Origin: G963677325 sp963677325
Lineage (GTDB): Bacteria; Bacteroidota; Bacteroidia; Bacteroidales; Prolixibacteraceae
Direction: 5' to 3'
Assembly: GCA_963677325.2 (NCBI GenBank)
Contig: CAXXGM010000006.1
Coordinates: 1 to 64,000, forward strand
DNA: 64,000 bases
Shown here: positions 42,828 through 52,993 of the stretch, one piece after another
How the letters are laid out: every line of letters begins with the position of its first letter
How positions within the stretch are numbered: the stretch's first letter is position 1
Notes under the pieces: generated by a model
The model's input: the letters and a program-made list of their open reading frames with translations, nothing else
Database searches by the model: none
Told to the model about the DNA's origin: nothing
Program-made: the position numbers and the translations under genes

Positions 42828-43355
42828 TTATTTTCTGAAGCGGATAATTTTGGCGGGATTTCCGCCAACGATAGCATAATCTGGAATATCTTTAGTAACG
42901 ATTGAACCCGCTCCTATTATCACCCCATTTCCGACTTTAACACCTGGAAGGATTATTACACGTGTTCCTATCCAAACATCATTTCCAATAATTACTGTTT
43001 TCTGAGGTAAAGATCCCTGCAGATTCATAGGAACATCAATACGATTAAAACTATGATTTGAAGTAATTATAATCACCTCAGGTCCCATCATCACATTATT
43101 TCCAATTACAAGGGGTCCTCGGATTGAACAGCGTACTCCAATCCCTGAATTATCTCCAATCTTTATACCATTTCCATTCCCAAAATTAGCATTCTGTTCA
43201 ACATTAATATTTTTCCCGGCCTGATCTAAACATTTTGCTGCTACGAAGGACCTTATTGGTCTTATAAAGTAAAAATACCGGTTATTGGTTGGAGGTAAAT
43301 ACTTTAATAAACCATAGTAGAATATTAAATTAATAAGTCGTATGATAGTCTTCAT
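42828..43355 (-). CDS. Left-handed beta-helix (hexapeptide) acyltransferase
   Basis: A 175-residue protein with hexapeptide repeats ('KIGDNSGIGVRCSIRG', 'VIGNNVMMGPEV', 'VIIGNDVWIGTRVIILPGVK', 'GNGVIIGAGSIVTKD') ending in the family signature 'YAIVGGNPAKIIRF'. The His in 'ITSNHSF' is the usual catalytic base of maltose/serine-acetyltransferase-like enzymes. It probably O- or N-acetylates a sugar of the polymer and overlaps the stop of the upstream glycosyltransferase by a base. Confidence 0.9.
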   Translation of the reverse strand: MKTIIRLINLIFYYGLLKYLPPTNNRYFYFIRPIRSFVAAKCLDQAGKNINVEQNANFGNGNGIKIGDNSGIGVRCSIRGPLVIGNNVMMGPEVIIITSNHSFNRIDVPMNLQGSLPQKTVIIGNDVWIGTRVIILPGVKVGNGVIIGAGSIVTKDIPDYAIVGGNPAKIIRFRK

Positions 43356-44449
43356 TAACTTAAAAGCTTCAAATATTGATCGATAATGTCTTCTTTGTAA
43401 AAATATTCGTTAGCCATGGTTCGGTTGATTTCTCCGATAGAAATTAATTGTTGGTCAGAAAGGGAAATGATATATTTTAGAGTCTTATTTATAGAATCAC
43501 TTTTTAAAGGATTAAATAATAAATTTTTATCATAATCGAAGAAAGCTGGTAAATCAGATACTTCTGAACAGATAATCGGCTTAGCACATGCCATTCCTTC
43601 ACAAACAACATTAGGAAACCCTTCATAAAAGCTGAATAATCCAAGGACGTCTGAATTCTGTATTTTCACATTCAAATCTTTTACAGCAGGATAAAAGGAA
43701 AAAATATTTTCTAAATGATTCTCTTTAATTATTTTTTGAGCCTGTATAAATGATTCATCGAAAAATGGTTCGATAATTCTATCACCATACCAATCAATTT
43801 CCAATGCCGCTTTTTCATAAGGTTCAAGAAGAACAACTGCTTTGATCAACCCTATTAAATTTTTCAATTTCTGGTGACTTGCTGCTACAACTAATTTTAA
43901 TTTCCCATTATTTCTTGGGACGTATGTTTCAGAAGGGCTCCAAGTATTGAAATCGACCATGTTATAGATAACTTTACATTTCCCTGAATTCAATAATGGA
44001 TTTACTGATCTAACCAAATCAATATTAGCATGTGAATTTGCAACAATGTAATCTGCTAAAAAATGAAACCACCGGTATAGAATTAATTTTATTGATCTTT
44101 TTATTTCGGGTTTTGAACTTCGTTCACCAACTACCAGACTCCATTTTTTTTTCGGCAATGAGGCAACTTCACAGATAAAATTAGAACCTTCCAAAAAAGA
44201 AATAACGGCATTATATCTTCCTCGTCTGATGAAGTGTCTCATTTTTATTATCCTGGTCAAATAATTTGAAGAATTAATATATTTTATTGGAATTCCCAAT
44301 TCATTCAAATAGCTGTAATAAAAAGATGCAGGATGATATGTTAAAAAGACAACAGAATGACCTAAGTGAGTAAAGCCACGTGCTAACTCAACCAATTGAC
44401 GCTGTGCACCTCCCGATCCCAAATCATCAATTACGCAGAGTATATTCAT
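43355..44449 (-). CDS. Family 4 glycosyltransferase
   Basis: A GT-B enzyme of about 364 residues. It begins 'MNILCVIDDLGSGGAQRQLVE', typical of GT4, and carries 'VVAASHQKLKNLIGLIKAV' and 'LFSFYEGFPNVVCEGMACAKP' in the donor half. I start it at the ATG ending at 44449; a GTG just before is in frame. Its start overlaps the end of the Wzy-like gene by 23 bp, so translation is coupled. Confidence 0.88.
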   Translation of the reverse strand: MNILCVIDDLGSGGAQRQLVELARGFTHLGHSVVFLTYHPASFYYSYLNELGIPIKYINSSNYLTRIIKMRHFIRRGRYNAVISFLEGSNFICEVASLPKKKWSLVVGERSSKPEIKRSIKLILYRWFHFLADYIVANSHANIDLVRSVNPLLNSGKCKVIYNMVDFNTWSPSETYVPRNNGKLKLVVAASHQKLKNLIGLIKAVVLLEPYEKAALEIDWYGDRIIEPFFDESFIQAQKIIKENHLENIFSFYPAVKDLNVKIQNSDVLGLFSFYEGFPNVVCEGMACAKPIICSEVSDLPAFFDYDKNLLFNPLKSDSINKTLKYIISLSDQQLISIGEINRTMANEYFYKEDIIDQYLKLLS

Positions 44450-45638
44450 CACTAAATCGCTGAATGTTGATTTTCTTAATCAGAGTGGTCGTTTTTATTG
44501 CAGTGCTACCCACAATATAAGCAAAAATCACCCAACCTATTTTCCGTGTAAGAATTTGGCCGCTTAAGATTGCTCCGATTACAGGAATCGCTAACAAAAC
44601 AGGAAGTAAGGTACCATTAGACACGTAACTTTTATAACCCTTAGACAGTACTTTAAATAAAAAAGTTAAATAAATAATTAAACCTGATATTCCAGTTAAA
44701 CACAGTACCTCAATAATTACATTATGAGGACTTCGAAGAAGTCCGAAAGTGTAAAGAGAATAAGCCGAGTAGCCGGTATTGCCAACTCCAAAGATTGGAT
44801 GCTCTTTGATAAGTGGTATAAGTTTATACCAGATTTCGTCGCGATGAGCTAAATCACCTTCTTCTACTGTTCTAAAAAGCCTGTCACGTAAAATTTCATG
44901 TTGTAAAAGCCAAACACCTAATAGAACCAATAAAGCCATTCCTGAGAAAAGAAAAATAATTTTAGTAATCTTCTCATTTGTTTTAACCAAAACCATGATG
45001 GCGATGATTGAGAGCAGCATTGAAAGGAATGCCAGGCGAGAACCAGTCGCTAAAACAAAATTCATCATTAGAGGAAGTGGGATTAATAATAGATAGCGAA
45101 ATCCTCCAAGTTTCAATTTATTTTGTATAACATTAACGATTAATATACTGATGCCTATACTCATATTAATTCCAACAGCATTTTCATTTTCTTTAAACAT
45201 ACTTAATCTGCCGCCTACATACTCCACACCAATATTAGCAATGTAGAGCAAAGCCATTAGTACCGTACTTAAAGCAAAAGTTAACATTCCTTTTTCCAGG
45301 ATCAAGTAATCCTTGCGGGCATGATTGATTAGAAACCAAAATAAAAGTATGTTTTGAAAAATAGTCATATTAAAAAACTCTTTGGACACTTCATTGAGAT
45401 TAATTAAACTAACAAGGGTAAGTAGTCCAAAAAAAATCCAAACCAGAATTAAAATACTTTTGATCCTATCAGTTCTAAAAAAGAATTTAAAATCAGGAAT
45501 TAAGGATATAAAATATAAAAATCCGGTTATTCTTGAAACTGATAAGTCGATAGCACTTGAAGGAACTAACATCTCATAATTTATAGAAAAAAAGAATAAG
45601 AGGAGAGCTAACCTTTGAATATTATTTATATAAGGCAT
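44427..45638 (-). CDS. wzy: Wzy-like O-antigen polymerase/ligase
   Basis: A 403-residue protein with about eleven membrane segments. The Wzy_C/O-antigen-ligase signature lies in a large periplasmic loop: 'RDEIWYKLIPLIKEHPIFGVGNTGYSAYS' in pattern, with 'PHNVIIEVLCLTGI' after it. It would polymerise the repeat units in the periplasm. The single copy in a locus with two flippases suggests it is the polymerase, not a ligase. Confidence 0.8.
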   Translation of the reverse strand: MPYINNIQRLALLLFFFSINYEMLVPSSAIDLSVSRITGFLYFISLIPDFKFFFRTDRIKSILILVWIFFGLLTLVSLINLNEVSKEFFNMTIFQNILLFWFLINHARKDYLILEKGMLTFALSTVLMALLYIANIGVEYVGGRLSMFKENENAVGINMSIGISILIVNVIQNKLKLGGFRYLLLIPLPLMMNFVLATGSRLAFLSMLLSIIAIMVLVKTNEKITKIIFLFSGMALLVLLGVWLLQHEILRDRLFRTVEEGDLAHRDEIWYKLIPLIKEHPIFGVGNTGYSAYSLYTFGLLRSPHNVIIEVLCLTGISGLIIYLTFLFKVLSKGYKSYVSNGTLLPVLLAIPVIGAILSGQILTRKIGWVIFAYIVGSTAIKTTTLIKKINIQRFSDEYTLRN

Positions 45639-46668
45639 TTAATGACTTTTTCATTTTAATACTGCTCATGATGTCTTCAATAATCCACCTTTGAGGATTG
45701 AAAGGTCCACTATAAAAATTCAAGGATTTATCCCAATAACCAACACACTTTTCATATGCCGGGGCAGCAAAACCATAACTCATTTCCACAATCAATGGAT
45801 TACCATAAGAATCTATAACAAAATCGAATGCTACACATTGAGAACTCAGTTTTTCTGCAAGAGTAAACGATAAATCAATTATACTATCCGGAAAATTTTC
45901 ACGTTCATAAAGAATGTTACCACTTCCTGAGGCTCTAAAATCGCCTTTTCTTACTAATCTTTTTATGGCAAAAGCTTTTTCTCCGATGACGATTATACGA
46001 ATATCGGATTGATTTCCTGAAATAAAATCCTGAAAATATACATATCCCTTTTCATTTGAAATTAGAGAAGAAAATTCTGTGGGAATAAAAAGTCTTCCAA
46101 TTCCTTTAAATACTCCAATTAAAGCATCTTTACCTTCCTTATATTTCCTTACTCTTTCTTTAAAATATTCGAAACGATTAAATTGCGGAAAACCTTTGTC
46201 AAAAGCTTTGTTTATAATCCTTTTGGCCGCCTTTGATGATTTAATTAATCTGACATTAGATGATCCTGCTCCACATCTTAATTTGAACACTTTTGGGAAT
46301 GCTGCATTGTTTATCCATTGCAAGGCTTCATTCTTAGAATAAAAAACATAACTGGGGACCAAAGGTGCTCCTATAGATTCTAAAAGATATTTTTGACCTA
46401 ATTTATCATCAAAATGCCAACTGGTTTTAAAATCGGGAAAAACTTTCTTTCCTGATTGTTCTAAAGAAAATATCAATTGTTTGGCAAATAATAAGTCTTT
46501 ATAATTTCCATGATGATGGTGCCACATTAAAGCGTCACATTCATGTAATTGAGAAATAATATCATTGGCATAACAATTAACAATTTTATAATCAATCTTC
46601 TTCTCCTTGCAAAATGTTATCCATTCGTCACTAAAAGATTCTTCACTATGATGTATGGCTATTTTCAT
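45622..46668 (-). CDS. ATP-grasp (RimK-like) protein
   Basis: A 348-residue ATP-grasp protein. 'SWHFDDKLGQKYLLESIGAP' precedes the fold, 'FPKVFKLRCGAGSSNVRLI' is the ATP-binding Lys and glycine loop, and 'AFDFVIDSYGNPLIVEMSYGF' holds the metal-binding acidic residues. Such enzymes join an amino acid or other acid to an amine or carboxylate. Both neighbours overlap it (45622-45638 and 46665-46668). With the CapA-like protein upstream it may decorate the polymer with an amino acid or peptide; inferred. Confidence 0.82.
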   Translation of the reverse strand: MKIAIHHSEESFSDEWITFCKEKKIDYKIVNCYANDIISQLHECDALMWHHHHGNYKDLLFAKQLIFSLEQSGKKVFPDFKTSWHFDDKLGQKYLLESIGAPLVPSYVFYSKNEALQWINNAAFPKVFKLRCGAGSSNVRLIKSSKAAKRIINKAFDKGFPQFNRFEYFKERVRKYKEGKDALIGVFKGIGRLFIPTEFSSLISNEKGYVYFQDFISGNQSDIRIIVIGEKAFAIKRLVRKGDFRASGSGNILYERENFPDSIIDLSFTLAEKLSSQCVAFDFVIDSYGNPLIVEMSYGFAAPAYEKCVGYWDKSLNFYSGPFNPQRWIIEDIMSSIKMKKSLNALYK

Positions 46669-47789
46669 TTCTCCATTAGAATTTTTAATAATACATCTCT
46701 ATGAGATTCACAGCGAATCGTATTTAGCAATACTCGCTTTTCTCTTGATGAAATTAAAGAAGGTATAAATCCCCGATGATAAAGACTTAAAAGAATCTTG
46801 TTCGTGAAAGGTTCCAAAATTGATAAATAGTTCTTTTTTCGGGATTTAATAAGTTTAATAAATTCCTGATTTAATATATCATCATTACTTATTTTTGTAT
46901 TTAATAAAGAGATTTTTTCATCGAAAATTTTCTTTTCCGTTTCATTTAATAATCTTACTCCAGGTCGCTCGTCACATTGAATATAGGGCAGTAAATCAAA
47001 GGTTATGCTTTTCAGATTGAAAGTAAATATCACAGCAAAACCCTTTTCCCACATTGATTCTTTACGAACATACCAATCGAAAATGAAATTACCTAAACTA
47101 TAAAAAATGGGTGCATTTTTATAAATTTCAAATCCGGAAAAACAATGGGGATGGTGTCCTATTACAGCTGAAGCGCCCGCATCTACAAAAAAACGATAGG
47201 TTTGCTTCATTCTTGGACTCGGAAGATCGTAATTCTCATGGCCACCATGGACAATTACAATAACATGATCTGCTTTAGTTTTTGCATCTGCTATATCATA
47301 ATAATTAGAAATTGGATTCAAAGAATTAGCTCCAGGATTACTTTCTGTTGCTACTGACCATTCATTTTCGCAAAAATTTATAAAAGCTATTTTAATTCCA
47401 TCTACAACTTTAAACATTTGCTCTCTTGCATTTTGATTATTAGAACCAATTCCTACATAATCAATTCCAGATTCTAAACATTTTTGAATTGTTGAATTTA
47501 ATCCTGAATCCCCATAGTCCATTATGTGATTATTTGCAAGGGTAACTAAATTAAATCCGGCAAAACGAAGAGCTTCAATCGCTTTTTCAGAGGCTCTTAA
47601 ATTAGGCCCCGATTTCTTACTTTTATGACCACTTGATGTCAGAGGACATTCCAGATTTGTGATTGTTATATCTGATTGCTTAATATATGGCAATAAATCA
47701 TTATAAATTACGCCAAAATTCCCTTTATTAATCAATTCGTCCACCCTGTTGACTGGGCAAAAGTCACCACTTATAAAAACTTTAACCAT
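46665..47789 (-). CDS. CapA-family metallophosphatase-like protein
   Basis: A 374-residue protein of the CapA (PGA_cap) family. 'VFISGDFCPVNRV', 'ITNLECPLTSSG', 'NLVTLANNHIMDYGDSGLN', 'VIVIVHGGHENYDLP' and 'AVIGHHPHCFSGFEIY' are the metal-binding motifs of the calcineurin-like fold. No membrane anchor is present, unlike classical CapA. It overlaps the ATP-grasp gene by 4 bp, suggesting a joint job in adding or releasing a peptide-like group. Confidence 0.9.
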   Translation of the reverse strand: MVKVFISGDFCPVNRVDELINKGNFGVIYNDLLPYIKQSDITITNLECPLTSSGHKSKKSGPNLRASEKAIEALRFAGFNLVTLANNHIMDYGDSGLNSTIQKCLESGIDYVGIGSNNQNAREQMFKVVDGIKIAFINFCENEWSVATESNPGANSLNPISNYYDIADAKTKADHVIVIVHGGHENYDLPSPRMKQTYRFFVDAGASAVIGHHPHCFSGFEIYKNAPIFYSLGNFIFDWYVRKESMWEKGFAVIFTFNLKSITFDLLPYIQCDERPGVRLLNETEKKIFDEKISLLNTKISNDDILNQEFIKLIKSRKKNYLSILEPFTNKILLSLYHRGFIPSLISSREKRVLLNTIRCESHRDVLLKILMEK

Positions 47790-48627
47790 GCAAAAAATAT
47801 AAAATCTTGTTTTTCCAAATTTTTAAAAAAACATAAAATGAGTATTTAAATTGAGTGGCCTCATTAAACTCATGAAACATTTTTAAAACAGCTTTATGAT
47901 GGTGTTTTCTTTTCTCTTTTGAATACGCCATTAGAGTTGACCAGGAACCTTCAGTTCTCATTCTATAAACACTCATAATTTCATCCAGATATCCTATCGA
48001 TCCTTCAGAAGCAAGAAAGAGCATCAGAGGCAAATCTTCTATTGGCGCTTTATAATAATAGCCAGGTAATTTCTTAACATATTCAGCGATAAAAACCATT
48101 GAATTTGTTGTCATAAAACCTCCTCCACCCAGAATTGCAACCCGGATATCAAATTTAGAATTTCCAAGCCTTATAAATGGCCGATGAATGTGACTTCTGA
48201 TATGGTCTTTTTCATTTATATGTCTTGCAGCATGAAAACAGATTGAACAATCCGGGTTACTTTTGAAAAAATTGATTTGCTTTTCCAGTTTCAAAGGATC
48301 TGTCCAATAATCATCCCCTTCACATAAGGCTATATACTTTCCTCTAACATAGGGAATAATAAAATGACCAAAAAAACTCCTTTCGCCTTTTGAATACTGG
48401 TTATCTCTTTGAAATATTGGATTAATCAAATTAGGATATTGTCTAACATAATCCATTACGATTTTCCCAGTATTATCTGTTGAGGCATCATCGTGTATAA
48501 TAATCTCGATCGGGAAAGAGGTCTTTTGCATCAGAAAACTTTCGATAGCTTGTGCAATAAACCTTTCATGATTAAAAGTTAAACAACAAATTGAGACAAG
48601 AGGATCATCATTCATTTTAGCTGTCAT
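47782..48627 (-). CDS. Family 2 glycosyltransferase
   Basis: A GT-A enzyme of about 281 residues. 'PLVSICCLTFNHERFIAQAIES', 'IIIHDDASTDNTGKIV' and the metal site 'GKYIALCEGDDYWTDPLKL' are standard for GT2. I choose the ATG ending at 48627; the frame extends back to a TTG at 48654, and a further ATG at 48615 would also serve. It overlaps the CapA-like gene by 8 bp. Donor unknown. Confidence 0.87.
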   Translation of the reverse strand: MTAKMNDDPLVSICCLTFNHERFIAQAIESFLMQKTSFPIEIIIHDDASTDNTGKIVMDYVRQYPNLINPIFQRDNQYSKGERSFFGHFIIPYVRGKYIALCEGDDYWTDPLKLEKQINFFKSNPDCSICFHAARHINEKDHIRSHIHRPFIRLGNSKFDIRVAILGGGGFMTTNSMVFIAEYVKKLPGYYYKAPIEDLPLMLFLASEGSIGYLDEIMSVYRMRTEGSWSTLMAYSKEKRKHHHKAVLKMFHEFNEATQFKYSFYVFLKIWKNKILYFLHG

Positions 48628-48637
48628 CAGATTAAAC

Positions 48638-49669
48638 TCAAGAATTTTTTTCAAATCTTTTCGATTCCTTTTTAATCTCCATGTAAGAAACCAGGTTCAA
48701 AACAAATGATTCCACAGAATATTGTTTAAATGCTTTACTTTCATGTTTCTGATTCAAAAAATCAAGAAGATTTTCGGGATTATCTTTTCCCCAGATAAAA
48801 ATCATGTTTGGATCATAAAATGATTCTTTGACAACATTATTGTTAGTTGTAACAATTTTTTTGTTTGCTCCAATTGCTTCAATAATTCTAAAGGGCAATC
48901 CAGTCTGGGTCGGAGAAGAAATATCAACAATCGCTCTGGATTTAATATATTTTTCAGAAAATTGGTCAAACCGAAGAGAAATAAAAAAACAATTAAATTT
49001 ACTCTTAAGTAAAACTAATTTCATTTTCTCAGAAATAGATGTCATTAAATTGAAAGAATATTTTAATCCATTATCCTCACAAAAATGCGCCAAATCTTCC
49101 AACTTTTCTATTCGAATAGAATGATTATAGCCCAGGAAGAAAAGATCAAATTTATAATCTATATTTTTCATAAGTGAAATTTGGGCATATTCAGGGGAGA
49201 AGAATAATGGCAAGTATTTTATTTGGGGGTGATTTGAACAATCGTAATAATCAAATGAATAAATGGAATCAAAATATTTAATTTTATTCAAATAATTATA
49301 ATTTCTAAGAGAATCCCATTGATATAATATGTAATTTGCATTTGGCATGAGACTCTTAAGTTTTATTAAGAAATCTTCTGTAACCAATCTGCCCTTGATA
49401 ATAACAATATGATCGAAATCTTTATTTTTAATAGAATTCAGTATTTTATTGTTGTTTCCCAATATTTGATTTTCATTATACTTTTCGAAGATTCTAAATC
49501 TAAGAAATCGGGATAAATAAAAATTTTTATAAAAGATTGTAGAAGGATCTGATTTGTAAAATTCAATAAAAGCTCCCATCTTTTTAAATGTTGATGCAAT
49601 TATTGAGATATAATTATGGTAACCTGGAGCAATCAAAAGTACTTTTATTCCGTTAAGTTTTTTCTCCAT
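48638..49669 (-). CDS. GT-B glycosyltransferase (CgeB-like)
   Basis: A 343-residue protein without a clear N-terminal motif. 'YILYQWDSLRNYNYLNKIKY', 'FFLGYNHSIRIEKLEDLA' and 'SRAIVDISSPTQTGLPFRIIEAIGANKKIV' in pattern fit the CgeB-like branch of GT-B glycosyltransferases seen in Bacteroidota O-antigen loci. Family call is moderate. It lies between the GT2 gene at 47782 and the aminotransferase at 49721. Confidence 0.7.
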   Translation of the reverse strand: MEKKLNGIKVLLIAPGYHNYISIIASTFKKMGAFIEFYKSDPSTIFYKNFYLSRFLRFRIFEKYNENQILGNNNKILNSIKNKDFDHIVIIKGRLVTEDFLIKLKSLMPNANYILYQWDSLRNYNYLNKIKYFDSIYSFDYYDCSNHPQIKYLPLFFSPEYAQISLMKNIDYKFDLFFLGYNHSIRIEKLEDLAHFCEDNGLKYSFNLMTSISEKMKLVLLKSKFNCFFISLRFDQFSEKYIKSRAIVDISSPTQTGLPFRIIEAIGANKKIVTTNNNVVKESFYDPNMIFIWGKDNPENLLDFLNQKHESKAFKQYSVESFVLNLVSYMEIKKESKRFEKNS

Positions 49670-49720
49670 TATGATTTTCCTATTTAAATTATGAACGAAC
49701 TGTTGGTTAATGAAAAAATT

Positions 49721-50887
49721 CTACTTCTCCTGATAAAAAATTTCTGTTATAGGAATCCTCTTCTTATCTGCATATAATTTGATGACCTCACAAATAGATT
49801 CAACTATTTCAAAATCCATAGATGGATATATAGGCAAACACAAAATACTTTTTGAAACCTGATGTGCTATTTTCAAATTTTCTTTATCAGAGGAAGGTAG
49901 ATCACTGTATGAAGGGAATTGACTTATTAAAGGATAAAAATACCTTCTCCCGAACACATTAAAGCTTTTTAATTCTTTATACAATTGATCTCTGGTTTTA
50001 CCATATTTTTCAGGATCTACAATGATAGGGTAATAATTATAGTTATGATTTATACCTTCAGTGATTTTTAAAGTGCAAATACCTGGAATATTATTCAATA
50101 ATTTATAATAATAACCTGCTATTAACCTCCTCTTATTAATATTTTCATCAATAGTTTTGAGTTGAATTAAACCATAAGCGGCTTGTAATTCATTCATTTT
50201 TGCGTTGATTCCGGGTTCTATGACTGTCGTCTCATCTGCAATACCGAAGTTTTTCAGATAATCTATTCTTTTTTTTGTTTTCTCATCATGACAAACGATT
50301 GCTCCACCTTCAATAGTATTGAAGACTTTAGTGGCATGAAAACTCAAGACCGAAAGATCTCCATACTGAACAACAGGAATCCCATTCAATCGTACTCCAA
50401 ATGCATGAGCGGCATCATAAATTATCTTGATATCATATGTTTTGGCTATTTGTTCAAAACGTTTAACATTACATGGATTTCCATATACATGAACCGGGAT
50501 AATCGCGGTTGTCTTTGGAGTAATAGCTGCTTCAACTTTATCCGGATCCAGGTTAAAATAATCCCCTTCAATGTCGGCAAAAACCGGATCAATTTTGTTC
50601 CACCAAAGTGCATGTGTAGTTGCAACAAAACTAAAGGGCGTTGTAATTACCTCCCCTTCAATTTTCAAAACCTGTAAAGCAGTCATAAGGGCAAGAGTCC
50701 CGTTTGCAAAAACAGAAATGTATTTAACTCCCAAATAATCAGCAAGAGCTTTTTCAAATTCATCATGAAACGGTCCATTATTTGTAATGATCTTATTATC
50801 CCAAATACGCTTTAGAGATTCAATAAATTCGTCAATTGCAGGAAGAACCGGTTGGGTGACAAATATAGGTTTATCAAATTTTATCAT
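49721..50887 (-). CDS. DegT-family sugar aminotransferase (VioA/FdtB-like)
   Basis: A 388-residue PLP enzyme. 'VFANGTLALMTALQVL', 'IIYDAAHAFGVRLNGIPVVQYG' and 'LSFHATKVFNTIEGGAIV' (PLP Lys in 'ATK') match the VioA/QdtB/FdtB group, which makes dTDP-4-amino or 3-amino deoxy sugars. It is not redundant with the PglE-like enzyme at 37045. No matching dTDP-sugar dehydratase is in the window, so the substrate probably comes from elsewhere. Confidence 0.88.
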   Translation of the reverse strand: MIKFDKPIFVTQPVLPAIDEFIESLKRIWDNKIITNNGPFHDEFEKALADYLGVKYISVFANGTLALMTALQVLKIEGEVITTPFSFVATTHALWWNKIDPVFADIEGDYFNLDPDKVEAAITPKTTAIIPVHVYGNPCNVKRFEQIAKTYDIKIIYDAAHAFGVRLNGIPVVQYGDLSVLSFHATKVFNTIEGGAIVCHDEKTKKRIDYLKNFGIADETTVIEPGINAKMNELQAAYGLIQLKTIDENINKRRLIAGYYYKLLNNIPGICTLKITEGINHNYNYYPIIVDPEKYGKTRDQLYKELKSFNVFGRRYFYPLISQFPSYSDLPSSDKENLKIAHQVSKSILCLPIYPSMDFEIVESICEVIKLYADKKRIPITEIFYQEK

Positions 50888-51014
50888 TGGATTTTTATTT
50901 ATCCCTATTATTCAAAACTTTTATAGTAATAAAGTCTAACTTATCTTATCAAAATGATCTTCATATTTATTTTTAACAAGCCTGATTAGATATACATGAG
51001 AAGAAAATTTCTAT

Positions 51015-52457
51015 TTAATTCCTGCTCAAATAAGGTCTTAGTATTTCCTTGATATTATTGTATGCTCTAATATTAAAGCACTCACAGAAAATCATTGTAA
51101 TTATGGCTCCGCTTATTACCTGAACAATTAACAGCGACAACGCAGAATATGAAAAAATGAGGCCTTCAGTAAATACAATGGAGCTCATTATTAATGCCAG
51201 AATAAAAGAAGGGAAAATGTCTTTGATCTGATTTGAAATTGAATATCCCACAAGACGTCCTGACCAAAAACCATTTAGGAAAAGACATATTAAAGAATGA
51301 AGGATCATTCCGTAAATCATAGCTTTTATTCCATAATGTATTCCTAATACAATAATTGGAATTGCTAAAATTTTTTTTAGAATTTCAATTTTCAGAAACA
51401 AATCACTTCTTCCCTTAACCTGGAGCATATTTAGATTAATTGCATGAAGAGGATAAAACATTCCTACGAAACACAATAATTGCAAATAAATTACAGTCGG
51501 TTCCCATTTGTCTCCAATTAAAGCAATTACTAAAGGCCGGGCCACAGCCGCCATCCCCAGCATCAGGATAAATGTTATAAACATTGTATTTTTAATTATC
51601 CTTTGGAAAGCCGCTTTTAAATTATCATGATCGTCCTGCAAATTGGATAATACGGGAAAACTGACTCTACCTATCACACTCTGAAGATTTCCTGAAGGTA
51701 ACGATTGGAATTGATCAGCACGTGTATAATAACCTAAATCAAGTGCTGAAAAGAATTTCCCGATCACCAGGTAGTAAATATTGTTATAGGTTGTTTCTAT
51801 TAACCCACTGATCAACAATTTACTTCCGAAATAAAACAAATCATTAAAAGATTTTTTCCGAAATACAAGGGAAGGTTTCCATTTAGCCCAAATCCACAAA
51901 AAACCGGAGATAAAGCCATACCGGCTCAATGTTAAAGCTACCAGACTCCAAACTCCAAATCCATTTAATGCCAATGTAATGGCAATAACACTTGAGCCTA
52001 AAGTTGCTATTACGGATACCTTGGTTTGAGTTTTGAAATTAATATTTTTTGTAAGAATAGTTCTTTGAATAATCCCAAACGAATTCAATATCAAACCTAT
52101 ACCAAGTACTCTCAATAAAGCCTTTAATTGAGGTTCCTTAAAAAAAGAACTGATGCTTTCCGAAAAAATAAATAACAAAGAATAGCAAAAAATACTTACA
52201 GCCAGGTTGAAATAAAAAACAGTTGAATAATCATTCTGAGTGCAATTTTGCTTCCTAATTAAAGCATTACTGAAACCGCTGTCTATGAAAGTTTGGGAAA
52301 TTGCTATAAAAATGCTCAACATTCCAACTAAACCAAACTCACGAGGTGAAAGTATACGGGCCAAAATTATCCCAACGATAAACTGTCCTCCAAGATTTAT
52401 AAAATTATCAGTAAAACTCCAGAAGAGAGCTTTTATGGTTTTTTCTTTAATTGACAC
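51015..52457 (-). CDS. wzx: Wzx-type polysaccharide flippase, first
   Basis: A 480-residue MOP-superfamily transporter of the WzxC type with twelve to fourteen membrane segments. It starts with GTG: 'SIKEKTIKALFWSFTDNFIN', 'LSPREFGLVGMLSIFIAISQ' and 'GYYTRADQFQSLPSGNLQ' are typical. There is no ATG at the conserved start. A second flippase of another subgroup lies at 57854. Confidence 0.85.
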   Translation of the reverse strand: MSIKEKTIKALFWSFTDNFINLGGQFIVGIILARILSPREFGLVGMLSIFIAISQTFIDSGFSNALIRKQNCTQNDYSTVFYFNLAVSIFCYSLLFIFSESISSFFKEPQLKALLRVLGIGLILNSFGIIQRTILTKNINFKTQTKVSVIATLGSSVIAITLALNGFGVWSLVALTLSRYGFISGFLWIWAKWKPSLVFRKKSFNDLFYFGSKLLISGLIETTYNNIYYLVIGKFFSALDLGYYTRADQFQSLPSGNLQSVIGRVSFPVLSNLQDDHDNLKAAFQRIIKNTMFITFILMLGMAAVARPLVIALIGDKWEPTVIYLQLLCFVGMFYPLHAINLNMLQVKGRSDLFLKIEILKKILAIPIIVLGIHYGIKAMIYGMILHSLICLFLNGFWSGRLVGYSISNQIKDIFPSFILALIMSSIVFTEGLIFSYSALSLLIVQVISGAIITMIFCECFNIRAYNNIKEILRPYLSRN

Positions 52458-52534
52458 TGATTTAATTTAGTGATCTTTCAAAATATTGAATGGGTCCTGT
52501 TTAATTTTTTTTATTAATAAGAATTGTCTAATTC

Positions 52535-52993
52535 TTAAGGGTTGTCTAATCCCAATATCATTCTAATATTTTTTCTGTCTGTACCGATTTGTTTAAAATT
52601 AAATTTTGTATAAAGATTTATTGCAGCAATACTCTTTTCATTTACTTCCAGAAGAATATTTTTAAAATCATTCTCTTTTGCATAATTGATGCATTTTCTC
52701 ATTAAATCCGAAGCTATATTATTACCCCTAAAATTATCTTCCACACAAACGTTCGTTATATAAGCAGTCGAATCTATAATATTATTAAAATATGCTGCGA
52801 CCATTCCAATCATTCTATTATTGTACCAGGCTTCAAAAGTGATGGAATTCTTAAATAATTTACTTGAATATTCTTCTAAATTAACTCTCTCAGACAAGGG
52901 GGAAATAAATCCTGTGTCACAAGCTTTTAAATTTGATAAAATATCAACTACAGTCGCTTTTTTTGTATAATACAATACATCAGGTAAGTTCAT
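52535..52993 (-). CDS. GNAT acetyltransferase
   Basis: A 152-residue GNAT enzyme. 'VCVEDNFRGNNIASDLMRKCI' holds the acetyl-CoA loop (R-G-N-N-I-A), followed by 'ILLEVNEKSIAAINLYTKFNF'. It overlaps the start of the radical SAM gene upstream by 14 bp, so the two are translated together. It may acetylate an amino sugar made for the polymer, or a product of the radical SAM enzyme. Confidence 0.88.
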   Translation of the reverse strand: MNLPDVLYYTKKATVVDILSNLKACDTGFISPLSERVNLEEYSSKLFKNSITFEAWYNNRMIGMVAAYFNNIIDSTAYITNVCVEDNFRGNNIASDLMRKCINYAKENDFKNILLEVNEKSIAAINLYTKFNFKQIGTDRKNIRMILGLDNP

